From JBGTGG01 sp041746855 (GTDB lineage Bacteria; Bacteroidota; Bacteroidia; Cytophagales; Cyclobacteriaceae), in contig JBGTGG010000030.1 of the NCBI GenBank assembly GCA_041746855.1, positions 1 through 32,622 on the forward strand: a stretch of DNA of 32,622 nt. Direction: 5' to 3'. The notes beneath the pieces were generated by a model that was given only the letters and a program-made list of their open reading frames with translations, made no database searches and was not told where the DNA came from. The position numbers and the translations under genes are program-made. The first letter of the stretch is position 1, and each line of letters opens with the position of its first letter. Of this stretch, positions 9,268 to 17,743 are shown piece after piece.

Positions 9268-9887
9268 TGAAGAATGTGTTTTTATTTTTCGTATTCCTTT
9301 CGATGCCCTTTGTAATGGTTGCACAAAGTGAGCAGGAAAAAATAAACGAGTATAAGGAAATGAATGAGCAATACGCCCGTACTCAATTGCTGCGCGTATT
9401 GGATTCTGGAGCCAGTTATTTGGAAATGGGAGAATATAAATTGGCAGATGAAAAATTCAGATATGTATTGAACAACGTAAAAGGCGTTCCTTCTGATTTG
9501 GTATTTTATTTCGGGAAAAACTCTTTCTACATGAAGGAGTACAAACAAAGTGTGGATTGGCTTACAAAGTACTTGCAATTAAAAGGAACGAACGGTCAGT
9601 ATTCACTCGAAGCTGCCGACTTGCTGGAAGAAGCCCAGGCGGGGTTACTTCTCGAAAAAATGAATTCATCCGAACAAAAGAACCGGATACTTTCAAGAAA
9701 CTACGATATTGATTGCGGACCAAGCGGAAAAATTACGTGTCCTGTTTGCAAAGGAACACACGTAATCATTAAAAAGGGTGCCTTTGGTGATGAGTACAAA
9801 ACCTGCTCTTACTGCGATTCACATGGCATTCTCACCTGTGAAGAATACAATCAACTTCTGAGGGGTGAGCTCGCCCCCAAGCGATAG
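9267..9887 (+). CDS. secreted protein with TPR-like region and Cys-rich zinc-finger-like C-terminus
   Basis: A 206-residue protein of unknown function. The start at 9267 is chosen over an earlier in-frame ATG because it gives a normal signal peptide (MKNVFLFFVFLSMPFVMVAQ) and a one-base overlap with the previous stop. The middle looks like TPR helices (GEYKLADEKFRYVL, KEYKQSVDWLTKYLQL). The C-terminus has CPVCKGT, CSYCDSHG and another nearby Cys (GILTC), resembling the CxxCxG repeats of the DnaJ zinc-binding domain. Such a domain on an exported protein is uncommon; zinc binding or disulphides are both possible. Confidence 0.78.
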   Translation: MKNVFLFFVFLSMPFVMVAQSEQEKINEYKEMNEQYARTQLLRVLDSGASYLEMGEYKLADEKFRYVLNNVKGVPSDLVFYFGKNSFYMKEYKQSVDWLTKYLQLKGTNGQYSLEAADLLEEAQAGLLLEKMNSSEQKNRILSRNYDIDCGPSGKITCPVCKGTHVIIKKGAFGDEYKTCSYCDSHGILTCEEYNQLLRGELAPKR

Positions 9888-9894
9888 CTTCGTT

Positions 9895-9924
9895 TTGCTT
9901 TAAGGCGTTTCCATTGTATTTTTG
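9895..9924 (+). promoter_or_regulatory. Bacteroidota-type promoter for trhO
   Basis: TTTG at 9895-9898 and TATTTTTG at 9917-9924 (perfect TAnnTTTG) are separated by 18 bases, a good fit to the phylum's housekeeping promoter. The -7 element overlaps an in-frame GTG at 9924, so transcription should begin after that codon; this supports ATG 9966 as the real start of trhO. Confidence 0.62.
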
Positions 9925-9965
9925 TGAGCAAATTTGGTTTTTCCTGCGAAAGAACCCGATTTAAC

Positions 9966-11009
9966 ATGACATTATACAATAAAATTGAAGGCAAAGTGCT
10001 CAAGGAGCAACTTGCCAGCACCCCCAAACTCGATCGGGTCACGATTTCCTTTTACAAATACCACCAGCTTTCCGATCCACAAGCGTTCCGTGATGAACTC
10101 TATATTTTATTGGATCAGCTTGAAGTGTTGGGCAGAATATACGTAGCCCACGAAGGCATCAATGCACAGATTAGTGTGCCCGCTTCCAATCAAGAAATTT
10201 TTCGTGAGAAGTTGTACGGAATTTCCTTCTTAAACGGTGTTCGGTTAAACATTGCCATTGACGATAATGGAAAATCTTTTTTCAAGCTAAAGATTTTGGT
10301 GCGCAAGAAAATTGTTGCGGATGGATTGGACGATGCTTCATTTGATGTTACGAATCACGGTGTACATGTAAATGCTGATGAATTCAACCAGCTTTCCACC
10401 GATCCCAACACAGTGATTGTTGACATGCGCAATCATTATGAAAGTGAAGTAGGCCATTTTAAAAATGCCATTTGTCCTGATGTCGATACCTTCCGTGAAG
10501 AATTAAAAGTGGTGGAAGAAATCATGACCGGGCAAGAAGATAAAAATCTGTTGATGTATTGTACCGGTGGCATCCGTTGTGAAAAAGCAAGTGCCTGGAT
10601 GAAACACAAAGGTTTTAAGAATGTGTATCAGCTCAATGGCGGTATTATTGAATATGCACGCCAGGTGCGCGAGCAACACCTAGAGAACCGGTTTGTAGGT
10701 AAAAACTTTGTCTTTGATGAGCGCTTAGGCGAACGCATTTCCGATGATGTCATTAGTGTGTGCCATCAATGCGGGGATCCGTGTGATGATCATACCAATT
10801 GCAAAAACGATGGTTGCCATTTACTCTTTATTCAATGTACTGCCTGCAAAGAAAAATTTAACAATTGCTGTTCTGAAGAATGCAGATCGATTTTGGAATT
10901 GCCGGAAGAAGAACAAAAATTGATTAGAAAAGGCGTTGATAAAGGCCGGCAGGTCTATAAGAAAGGACGTTCAAAAAATATACTGTACAAAACACTTGAA
11001 CCAAGATGA
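9966..11009 (+). CDS. trhO: tRNA uridine(34) hydroxylase TrhO (rhodanese-domain protein)
   Basis: A 347-residue protein of the YceA/TrhO family, which uses oxygen to hydroxylate U34 of certain tRNAs, a step toward mo5U-type wobble bases. The N-terminal acylphosphatase-like domain (AHEGINAQIS) is followed by a rhodanese domain with the active-site Cys199 in YCTGGIRCE. The C-terminal tail carries Cys-rich pairs (CHQCGDPC, CTACKEKF, CCSEEC) that may bind metal. The frame is open back to a GTG at 9924, but a promoter overlaps that codon, so ATG 9966 is preferred. Its stop overlaps mogA (ATGA). Confidence 0.93.
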   Translation: MTLYNKIEGKVLKEQLASTPKLDRVTISFYKYHQLSDPQAFRDELYILLDQLEVLGRIYVAHEGINAQISVPASNQEIFREKLYGISFLNGVRLNIAIDDNGKSFFKLKILVRKKIVADGLDDASFDVTNHGVHVNADEFNQLSTDPNTVIVDMRNHYESEVGHFKNAICPDVDTFREELKVVEEIMTGQEDKNLLMYCTGGIRCEKASAWMKHKGFKNVYQLNGGIIEYARQVREQHLENRFVGKNFVFDERLGERISDDVISVCHQCGDPCDDHTNCKNDGCHLLFIQCTACKEKFNNCCSEECRSILELPEEEQKLIRKGVDKGRQVYKKGRSKNILYKTLEPR

Positions 11010-11533
11010 TACGAATAGGAATTATCAACGTTTCCGATCGGGCCAGCATGGGGATTTATGAAGATATTCCCGGAAAAGCGATTGTAGAAACGTTGAAAGA
11101 ATATATCAAATCCCCATGGGAAAAGGAATATGCAGTAATTGCCGATGAGCAGGACTTATTGGAATTGGCCATGAAAGATATGGCCGATAACCGCAATTGT
11201 TGCCTGATTATTACTTCAGGTGGTACAGGACCCGCAAAAAGGGATGTAACCCCAGAGGCCACAGAAGCGGTTTGTGACAAGATGATGCCTGGCTTTGGAG
11301 AGTTAATGCGCCAAGTAAGTCTCCAATATGTACCTACCGCAATCTTGTCGCGGCAGACTGCAGGGATACGAAATCAAACATTAATTGTAAATTTGCCTGG
11401 TAAACCAAAAGCGATCCGTCAATGCCTCGATGCGGTGTTTCCCGCCATCCCCTATTGCATTGACCTTCTAAATGGACCGTTTATCGAATGTAACGAACAG
11501 GTTATCAAGCCTTTTAGGCCAAAAACCGTATAA
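11006..11533 (+). CDS. mogA: molybdopterin adenylyltransferase (MogA/MoaB family)
   Basis: A 175-residue enzyme that adenylates molybdopterin during molybdenum cofactor synthesis. Family marks are the N-terminal GIINVSDRAS, the TSGGTGPAKRDVTPEAT substrate loop and the NLPGKPKA segment. Length is normal for MogA. It overlaps trhO by four bases (ATGA), so the two are translationally coupled, but no other cofactor-synthesis gene is in the window. MoaB-type naming is possible; the fuller C-terminus favours MogA. Confidence 0.9.
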   Translation: MIRIGIINVSDRASMGIYEDIPGKAIVETLKEYIKSPWEKEYAVIADEQDLLELAMKDMADNRNCCLIITSGGTGPAKRDVTPEATEAVCDKMMPGFGELMRQVSLQYVPTAILSRQTAGIRNQTLIVNLPGKPKAIRQCLDAVFPAIPYCIDLLNGPFIECNEQVIKPFRPKTV

Positions 11534-11547
11534 TTGTAAGTTTTTTT

Positions 11548-12528
11548 ATGGCAAAAATAAAATACTACTACGACACAGAGACCTGCAAATACGAGCGGGT
11601 GAAGACGCGCACGAGTGATGTCATTCTGAATGCATTGGGTATTCTGAGCCTGACGGTAGTGATCGCTATCGTCTTTATTGTTTTATGGACAAACTATTTT
11701 CCTTCCCCTAAGGAATTGGTACAGGAAAATGAAATCAAAGAAGCGCAATACTATCTGGAGTATTTCAAAAAAGAAGTTGCCGCCCTTGAAGAAAATGTTG
11801 CACGTGTTGAAAATAGGGATGACAATATCTATCGCAAAGTTTTAGGTGCAGAGCCCATTGATAAATCAGTGCGCGATGCTGGAATTGGTGGAGTGGATCG
11901 TTACGCAAGCATCAAAGAAAAAAGTGTTATCCATAGCGACATGATCGTGAGCTTGCACGAACAAATTGACAAGCTTAAACGAAAACTTTATATCGAATCC
12001 AAATCGCAAGATGAGGTTGTACACCTTGCCGAGATGAAAGAAAAACAAAATGCCGCCATTCCTGCAATCCAACCGGTTAGCAATGAAAAACTTTTAGCAT
12101 TGGCTTCCGGTTTTGGGCTCCGTATCCACCCGATTTATAAAGTGAAGAAAATGCACACCGGAATTGATTTTGCAGCTTCAATCGGGACCTCGATTTACGC
12201 AACGGCAGATGGTGTGGTCGAAGAAGTGAGTGTCCGCTTTAGTGGCTACGGAAAAATGGTGGTGATCGACCATGGCTTCGGATACAAAACCCGTTACGCC
12301 CACATGCACGATTTTGCAGTACGCAGTGGACAAAATGTAAAACGCGGTGAACTGATCGGCTATGTTGGCAACACAGGACTTTCAACGGCCCCCCATCTCC
12401 ATTATGAAGTATTGTTGAATGACGTTCATATCAATCCCGTTCACTATTTCTTCAATGACCTTTCCCCTGCTGAATACGAAAAAGTTCTCGAACTGGCTTC
12501 TATCGAAAACCAGTCATTAGGGATGTAA
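11548..12528 (+). CDS. membrane-anchored M23 family metallopeptidase
   Basis: A 326-residue peptidoglycan-hydrolase-like protein. A short cytoplasmic basic N-terminus is followed by one membrane segment (about 26-48), a coiled-coil-like stalk (about 55-175) and an M23/LytM domain (about 180-310). Zinc ligands are present: HTGIDFA gives His and Asp, and HLHYEV gives the HxH. This is the usual make-up of enzymes that cut peptide cross-links during growth or division, and the intact ligands argue for activity rather than an EnvC/NlpD-like activator. It starts 14 bases after mogA and is followed by a strong terminator. Confidence 0.92.
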   Translation: MAKIKYYYDTETCKYERVKTRTSDVILNALGILSLTVVIAIVFIVLWTNYFPSPKELVQENEIKEAQYYLEYFKKEVAALEENVARVENRDDNIYRKVLGAEPIDKSVRDAGIGGVDRYASIKEKSVIHSDMIVSLHEQIDKLKRKLYIESKSQDEVVHLAEMKEKQNAAIPAIQPVSNEKLLALASGFGLRIHPIYKVKKMHTGIDFAASIGTSIYATADGVVEEVSVRFSGYGKMVVIDHGFGYKTRYAHMHDFAVRSGQNVKRGELIGYVGNTGLSTAPHLHYEVLLNDVHINPVHYFFNDLSPAEYEKVLELASIENQSLGM

Positions 12529-12555
12529 TTTTCATTTCGTAACATCGAAAAACAG

Positions 12556-12584
12556 AACCCGAATAATTTCGGGTTTTTTGTTTT
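12556..12584 (+). terminator. rho-independent terminator after the M23 gene
   Basis: AACCCGAA at 12556-12563 pairs with TTCGGGTT at 12568-12575 around a TAAT loop, followed by a run of T to 12584. It closes the trhO-mogA-M23 unit. Confidence 0.88.
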
Positions 12585-12620
12585 AAATCCATTAACTTGG
12601 TCAGCAGAACCCTTACCTAA

Positions 12621-13577
12621 ATGACCGCTATTCGAAAAGTACTACTCGCTTCATTTCTTTTCTTTTCAGTTTTATCAGTCGCTTACTCACAAGGCTGTAG
12701 CGATGCAGGCTTTTGTTCAATGGGTGCGATGAAACCCGATCAACCTTTCAACAAGAAAATCGAATTTAAACTTCGATCGATGGAACTGAGTTTTTACGCA
12801 GGGAAAACAAATCTTACCCCCATGGTGTATGTAACCACTGCAGACATGAACTTCAGTCTCAACAGTAAGAACTCTATTCAATTAAAACTTCCCTTTCAGG
12901 CAACAAGTGGAAATTTTGGTGGTGCCTACAGTATTGGAGATATCTCCCTGTGCTATACCCGCAATGTTGTATCAAAGGAAAAATATGATATCAATGTTTC
13001 TTTGGGTGCCAAATTGCCCAGCAATAATTCAAACTTAACCGAATTCCGGGAAGGCAAAGAGCTACCACTTCCTATGTACTATCAAACCAGTCTAGGTACT
13101 TACGATGCAATAGCCGGTGTTTCGTTTATTAATCGCGACTGGCTATTCGCAACAGGAATTCAGCACCCTTTTAATCAAAATGGTAATCAATTTGAATACA
13201 GTGATTGGGATCCGCCTGTTTATCCAAACCCGGGCTATGTACGCGATTATGATCTGGCAACAAATCTGAAACGGGGCACCGATGTCATGTTTCGGGTGGA
13301 ACGTAACTTCCGCTTTTCACGAATAAATTGTTCAATTGGATTGCTTCCCATTTACCGAATAACCAAAGATCAAATTGAAGATACTTCAGGAAAGCTAACA
13401 AAAGTAGAGGGGACCACCGGGCTTGCAATGTCCGCCATTGTTACCGCGGGCTACAGTTTTAATGTACGCTCTGGAATAAGAGTGCTCTATGGAGCAAAGA
13501 TTACGGATCGCGATGTCAACCCCGATGGGCTAACCCGTAAAATGGTTACTTCGGTTAGTTATCAGTATCGTTTTTAA
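12621..13577 (+). CDS. predicted outer membrane beta-barrel protein
   Basis: A 318-residue protein with a Sec signal peptide ending near SVAYSQG. The mature N-terminus has two Cys in GCSDAGFCSMGAM. The remainder alternates polar and hydrophobic residues in strand-like blocks and ends in a terminal aromatic residue (SYQYRF), as expected for an outer membrane barrel. I do not recognise a named family. It is the first gene of a three-gene run with the CHAT and SnoaL-like genes (9 bases to the CHAT start), so it may anchor or transport something for that protein. TAACTTGG at 12593-12600 is a weak -7 candidate. Confidence 0.75.
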   Translation: MTAIRKVLLASFLFFSVLSVAYSQGCSDAGFCSMGAMKPDQPFNKKIEFKLRSMELSFYAGKTNLTPMVYVTTADMNFSLNSKNSIQLKLPFQATSGNFGGAYSIGDISLCYTRNVVSKEKYDINVSLGAKLPSNNSNLTEFREGKELPLPMYYQTSLGTYDAIAGVSFINRDWLFATGIQHPFNQNGNQFEYSDWDPPVYPNPGYVRDYDLATNLKRGTDVMFRVERNFRFSRINCSIGLLPIYRITKDQIEDTSGKLTKVEGTTGLAMSAIVTAGYSFNVRSGIRVLYGAKITDRDVNPDGLTRKMVTSVSYQYRF

Positions 13578-13586
13578 TTTGAAAAA

Positions 13587-16268
13587 ATGCTAAAAAAAAT
13601 CCTAACGCTAATTTATCTCATCTGTATTTGTTTGGGCACAGTGCAGGCACAGGGAAGCTTGTTGGAAAAAGCGGATGCACTCCTACTCGACTCCGATTAT
13701 CAGGGCGTGATTACACTTGTTGAAAAAAATGCTGGTCAAGGTCCATCCCAAATTCTTTTAGAAGCCAAAAAAGCAGAAGCATTGATCCGATTAGGCCGGC
13801 TGGACGAAGCAAGTGCCGTGTTAAAATCAGCATTACAAAAATCCCCTGATAGCGAACCCTTTCAAGCAGCAATACTCCAAACCAGCGAAGCGTCTTTGTA
13901 TCTCAATCAAGGAAGAAGCGACCTGGCATTGGAAACCATACAAAATGCACTCTCCACAATTCGATCATTGAAAAAAGAAAATACCCTTGAAGGGGCGCAA
14001 GCAATCTCTAACCTCGGACTGATCTATTTGAATAGTGGAAAATACAAACAAGCAGAAGAACAATTGCTCATGGCGCTTTCCATCCGTCAAAAATTATTGG
14101 ACAAAAACCATGAGTTGATTGCAGCTTCATACAATGATTTAGGTATTGTGAATGTGCAGCTGGATGAAGACAAAGCACTAGAGTATTATGAATCGGCATT
14201 GGCGATCTATAAAACATTGCACGGGGAAGAGCATCCTAAAATTGCCATTGCCAATACCAACATGGGATTGGTGCTCACACAAATGGAACAATACGGGGAA
14301 GCCGAAATTGATTTCGAGACTGCGTTAACTATTTGGAACAAGGTGTATCCAAACGCACACCCATCCAAAGGTTTTGTGCTATTGAACCTTGGTATTACCT
14401 ATTCCAATACAGACAAAGCTGCTGCTGAAGAATACTTTGCCAAATCGTTGGCGATGTACAGAGAAAGTTATGGAGATAAGCATCCTGAAATTGCCCGGGT
14501 TTACAACTGGTTAGGAGACCTCCAGAATTCCGAAAATAAATTTGCCGCTGCACTCAATAGTTATCAACAAGCACTAAAGGCAAACATCAGTGATTTCAAT
14601 GTGAATGATATCAGTGTGAACCCTAGCATTACCAATTATTATGATGGAAGGGTTTTGGTCTATTCACTTCTTGGAAAAGCGCAAGCATTGGAAAGTAAGT
14701 ATTTCGGAAAGACCCTAAAATTCAGTGACCTGGAAGATGCATTGGGTTTGCTGAAGCTCGCAGACCAACTAGTTGATATCCTGCGCCAACAAGCAACCAA
14801 TGAAAGCGATAAAATTTCACTCGGTGTGATTGCCCACGAAGTGTATGCCGATGGGGTGCGTATATCCAAAACCGCCCTCGACAATGCTTTCAAGAAAAGT
14901 GAATATCGGGAGCTCATCTTTTATTTCGCGGAGAAAAGTAAATCCGCAGCATTGCTCTCCGCGATTTCCGATGCCAATGCCAAATCTTTTGCAGGAATAC
15001 CCCAGGAATTGTTAGAGCGTGAGAAAGACATTAAATCCGCGCTGGCAGTATATTCCCAGAAATTGGCACAGAAACCTACTGAGGCTGAAGAAAAAGTTCT
15101 TCGGGAAACTGTATTCAGTTTGAATCGGGATTATGAAAGTTTTATCAAAAAGCTTGAAGGCGAATATCCTGACTATTTCAATTTAAAATTCAATTCGGTT
15201 TCCCCAACGATTGATCAGATTCAAAACCTTTTGGATAAGACCACCGCATTGGTCAGTTACTTCATTGACGATGGCAATAATCGGTTATATATTTTCATGA
15301 TCACAAAGAGTAAATTCTATGTAGAAGACCATGCACTCCCCGAAAACTTCGATCGCTACATAACCGGATTTCGAAATGGGTTGTTTTTTAACGATCAAAA
15401 GACCTTCCAACGATCTGCATATGAATTGAACGACATTTTAATCCCAACGATTCCACGCGGTGTAACAGAAATTGTTTTCCTACCTACCGGTAGACTGGGC
15501 ATTATTCCTTTTGAAGCCCTGCTCACAAAAGAAGCCACAAAAGACGATACCTATGCTTCTTTAAAATACTTGCTCAACAAATATTCTATTCGCTACGAGT
15601 TTTCTGCCGGATTGATTATACAAAAAGGAAAAGGTGAAGAACAAAAAGAAAACCCGTCCATCTATCTGTGCGCCCCTGTCAACTTTGCAAATGAGGGCCT
15701 TCCTGATCTTCCCGGAACCTCTGCGGAGGTTGGCGCTATCGCTCAGTTGTTCAGTGAGAAGAATTACAAATCCTCTATTTACCTGAATGCTGATGCAAAG
15801 GAATCAACAGTGAAGGCGGAAGGGTTAAACAACTATGCTTATCTGCATTTCGCTACCCATGGCATTGTAGACGAAGCAAACCCTGAACTGTCGAGAATAT
15901 ACTTACAAGAGGAAGCGGGTGTTGAAGATGGAAAACTCTATACAGGAGAAATCTATAACTTAAAACTGAATGCCAATCTGGTGACACTCTCTGCCTGCGA
16001 AACAGGGTTGGGCAAGATATCAAAGGGTGAAGGGGTTATCGGATTGTCCCGGGCGTTGGTATATGCCGGAGCAAAGAACATGATTGTATCCTTCTGGAGC
16101 GTGGCAGATGATTCAACTTCAGAATTGATGAAAGATTTTTACAGCCGCGTGCTTTCCAATCCCGAGCTTTCGTATGCAGATAATTTAAAAGCATCCAAAG
16201 CGCAGATGTTGAATGGAAAATATGCCGCACCGTATTATTGGGCACCCTTTGTCTTATTAGGATATTAA
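13587..16268 (+). CDS. secreted TPR-CHAT domain protein (caspase-like peptidase fold)
   Basis: An 893-residue protein with a signal peptide (to about TVQAQ), tandem kinesin-light-chain-type TPR repeats (about 25-340, for example AISNLGLIYLNSGKYKQAEEQLLMAL) and a C-terminal CHAT domain (about 560-893). The catalytic dyad is intact: His758 in HFATHG and Cys804 in LSACETG, followed by the usual GLSRALVYAGAKNMIVSFWSV. CHAT is a caspase/separase-related cysteine peptidase fold; some members cut partner proteins, many have no known substrate. An N-terminal export signal places this one in the periplasm or at the surface. It sits between a barrel gene and a SnoaL-like gene that overlaps its stop. 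Confidence 0.92.
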   Translation: MLKKILTLIYLICICLGTVQAQGSLLEKADALLLDSDYQGVITLVEKNAGQGPSQILLEAKKAEALIRLGRLDEASAVLKSALQKSPDSEPFQAAILQTSEASLYLNQGRSDLALETIQNALSTIRSLKKENTLEGAQAISNLGLIYLNSGKYKQAEEQLLMALSIRQKLLDKNHELIAASYNDLGIVNVQLDEDKALEYYESALAIYKTLHGEEHPKIAIANTNMGLVLTQMEQYGEAEIDFETALTIWNKVYPNAHPSKGFVLLNLGITYSNTDKAAAEEYFAKSLAMYRESYGDKHPEIARVYNWLGDLQNSENKFAAALNSYQQALKANISDFNVNDISVNPSITNYYDGRVLVYSLLGKAQALESKYFGKTLKFSDLEDALGLLKLADQLVDILRQQATNESDKISLGVIAHEVYADGVRISKTALDNAFKKSEYRELIFYFAEKSKSAALLSAISDANAKSFAGIPQELLEREKDIKSALAVYSQKLAQKPTEAEEKVLRETVFSLNRDYESFIKKLEGEYPDYFNLKFNSVSPTIDQIQNLLDKTTALVSYFIDDGNNRLYIFMITKSKFYVEDHALPENFDRYITGFRNGLFFNDQKTFQRSAYELNDILIPTIPRGVTEIVFLPTGRLGIIPFEALLTKEATKDDTYASLKYLLNKYSIRYEFSAGLIIQKGKGEEQKENPSIYLCAPVNFANEGLPDLPGTSAEVGAIAQLFSEKNYKSSIYLNADAKESTVKAEGLNNYAYLHFATHGIVDEANPELSRIYLQEEAGVEDGKLYTGEIYNLKLNANLVTLSACETGLGKISKGEGVIGLSRALVYAGAKNMIVSFWSVADDSTSELMKDFYSRVLSNPELSYADNLKASKAQMLNGKYAAPYYWAPFVLLGY

Positions 16269-16753
16269 TGCTGATGGAATCCCAACACAACCGCGCGGTT
16301 ATCGAAAGGTTCTATACCGCCTTTCAACACCTTGATGCTGATACGATGGCGGATTGTTATCATACGGATATTCAGTTCCATGATCCGGTTTTTAAAACAT
16401 TGCACGGGAAAGATGCTTTCGATATGTGGAGAATGTTGGTGGCGCGTGGTGGAGCCACTTTAAAAATTGCCTTTTCAGACATTCATGCTGATGAGCAAAA
16501 AGGAGAAGCAAAATGGGAGGCAACATACTTGTTCTCTAAAACCAATCGAAAAGTTCATAATAAAATAAAAGCAAGTTTTCTTTTTCGTGATGGAAAAATA
16601 ATTCAACATCACGATCATTTTGATTTTTGGAAATGGTCAAAGATGGCACTTGGTACGCCTGGTTTTTTATTCGGATGGACGAAAGTGTTTCAGAAAAAAG
16701 TAAGTGTTGAGTCGTTGCGAGCGTTGAAAAAATTTCAAGAAAAAAAGTTGTGA
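16268..16753 (+). CDS. SnoaL-like / NTF2-fold protein
   Basis: A 161-residue protein of the nuclear transport factor 2-like superfamily. It has the usual N-terminal helix (VIERFYTAFQHLDADTMADCYHTDIQFHDPVF), then GKDAFDMW and strand-rich segments. Many members are small cone-fold enzymes or ligand-binding proteins with no assigned reaction. ATG 16268 overlaps the CHAT stop (TAATG); ATG 16274 is an equally possible start two codons on. No signal peptide, so it is cytoplasmic unlike its two operon neighbours. A strong hairpin terminator follows 13 bases after the stop. Confidence 0.82.
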   Translation: MLMESQHNRAVIERFYTAFQHLDADTMADCYHTDIQFHDPVFKTLHGKDAFDMWRMLVARGGATLKIAFSDIHADEQKGEAKWEATYLFSKTNRKVHNKIKASFLFRDGKIIQHHDHFDFWKWSKMALGTPGFLFGWTKVFQKKVSVESLRALKKFQEKKL

Positions 16754-16765
16754 ATACAGCAAAAA

Positions 16766-16795
16766 AAAATCTCATTTTTGGAAAAATGAGATTTT
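16766..16795. terminator. terminator hairpin after the CHAT operon
   Basis: AAAATCTCATTTTT (16766-16779) is followed after GG by AAAAATGAGATTTT (16782-16795), a 14-base perfect stem. A run of A precedes it and T ends it, so it could stop transcription in either direction. Confidence 0.8.
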
Positions 16796-16853
16796 GATTA
16801 CCAATTTTTCCACCAAACAAATTGAATGACGGTAAAATTAATGAAGTGTATAA

Positions 16854-16960
16854 CTCTCCCCGCCCTTGCAGTAGGGAGTGGTTTTTAACCACGCCTACTG
16901 TAGGAGCAGGTGTACACATGTTGAACGCTATGGCAAAAAGCTATGTCATCATGTGGAGAG
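16854..16960. other. compact foldable element: candidate structured RNA or MITE/REP-like repeat
   Basis: In a 301-base gap without a gene, CTCTCC (16854-16859) pairs with GGAGAG (16955-16960) and encloses two hairpins. The first has CAGTAGG/CCTACTG (16869-16875, 16894-16900) and inside it GTGGTT/AACCAC around TTT. The second has CACATG/CATGTG (16915-16920, 16950-16955) with TGA/TCA and TATGGC/GCTATG inside. It is GC-richer than the flanks. I cannot match it to a known riboswitch, 6S, SRP or tmRNA. A miniature repeat element with short inverted ends is the main alternative; strand is therefore left open. Confidence 0.5.
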
Positions 16961-17007
16961 GAATATAAAGTACGGGCAAAGGAATCAATTTTCCTAAGAA
17001 ATTTTAG

Positions 17008-17015
17008 CAACTTTG
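17008..17015 (+). promoter_or_regulatory. possible -7 element for pcm
   Basis: CAACTTTG differs from TAnnTTTG at one base and lies 39 bases before the pcm ATG. No convincing -33 element is seen at the expected distance. Confidence 0.3.
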
Positions 17016-17054
17016 TTCGCTTTGTAAATATGACCTGATTTCTGACAAATTTTC

Positions 17055-17705
17055 ATGTTCGAGGATAACTATAAACAGCGTGGACTACGCAATAAACTGC
17101 TTAAAAAGCTTAAATTAAAGGGAATTTGCGATGAACGCGTTCTGAACGCAATGGGGCGGGTTCCGCGCCATGTGTTCTTCGAGAACGCCCTTTTGGAGCA
17201 CGCCTATGAAGACAAGGCGTTCCCTATTGGCGAAGGCCAGACCATTTCGCAACCGTATACGGTGGCCTTCCAAACTGAAAAGTTGGAAATAAAGCCGAAG
17301 GATAAGGTTTTGGAAATCGGTACCGGCTCCGGATATCAGGCCTGTGTTTTACTCGAATTGGGCGTTACGCTTTATACAATCGAGTACAATAAAAAACTTT
17401 ATGAAACGGTAAAGAGCTTTATTCCCAAAATGGGATACAGACCCTACTTTATTCATGGAGACGGGTCAAAAGGACTGGCCGCAAAAGCACCTTTCGATAA
17501 GATTATTGTAACAGCAGGGGCCCCGATTGTTCCCGATACCCTGACTGAACAATTGGCCGATGGTGGAATTTTGGTAATTCCCGTTGGGAACCGAGAAAAA
17601 CAGGTCATGCTAAAAATCACAAAGAAAAACGGAACCCTCCACAAAGAGGAGTTTGACTATTTTGCATTTGTTCCGCTTTTAGGCGATCACGGCTGGACAC
17701 ACTAG
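17055..17705 (+). CDS. pcm: protein-L-isoaspartate O-methyltransferase
   Basis: A 216-residue cytoplasmic repair enzyme that uses SAM to methylate isoaspartyl residues in aged proteins. It shows the family signatures GEGQTISQPYTVAFQTEKL, the SAM loop VLEIGTGSGYQACVL and the later DKIIVTAGAP segment. Length is normal and complete. It stands alone, 38 bases before the GtrA-family gene on the same strand. Confidence 0.95.
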   Translation: MFEDNYKQRGLRNKLLKKLKLKGICDERVLNAMGRVPRHVFFENALLEHAYEDKAFPIGEGQTISQPYTVAFQTEKLEIKPKDKVLEIGTGSGYQACVLLELGVTLYTIEYNKKLYETVKSFIPKMGYRPYFIHGDGSKGLAAKAPFDKIIVTAGAPIVPDTLTEQLADGGILVIPVGNREKQVMLKITKKNGTLHKEEFDYFAFVPLLGDHGWTH

Positions 17706-17708
17706 CCA

Positions 17709-17735
17709 TTGTTTATTAAAAAAATGTTTTCTTTG
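17709..17735 (+). promoter_or_regulatory. possible promoter for the GtrA-family gene
   Basis: TTG at 17709-17711 and TTTCTTTG at 17728-17735 (one mismatch to TAnnTTTG) are 16 bases apart, ending 8 bases before the ATG. Confidence 0.35.
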
Positions 17736-17743
17736 GCGCCTTT

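Noticed and set aside
16536..16919. Minus-strand 127-codon ORF spanning the SnoaL-like gene end, terminator and foldable element
   Set aside because: It crosses a terminator hairpin and codes for a Phe/Leu-rich stretch with no protein-like pattern.
16854..16960. Assignment of the folded element to 6S RNA, SRP RNA or a named riboswitch
   Set aside because: None of the conserved sequence boxes I know for these classes is present, so it is left as unknown.
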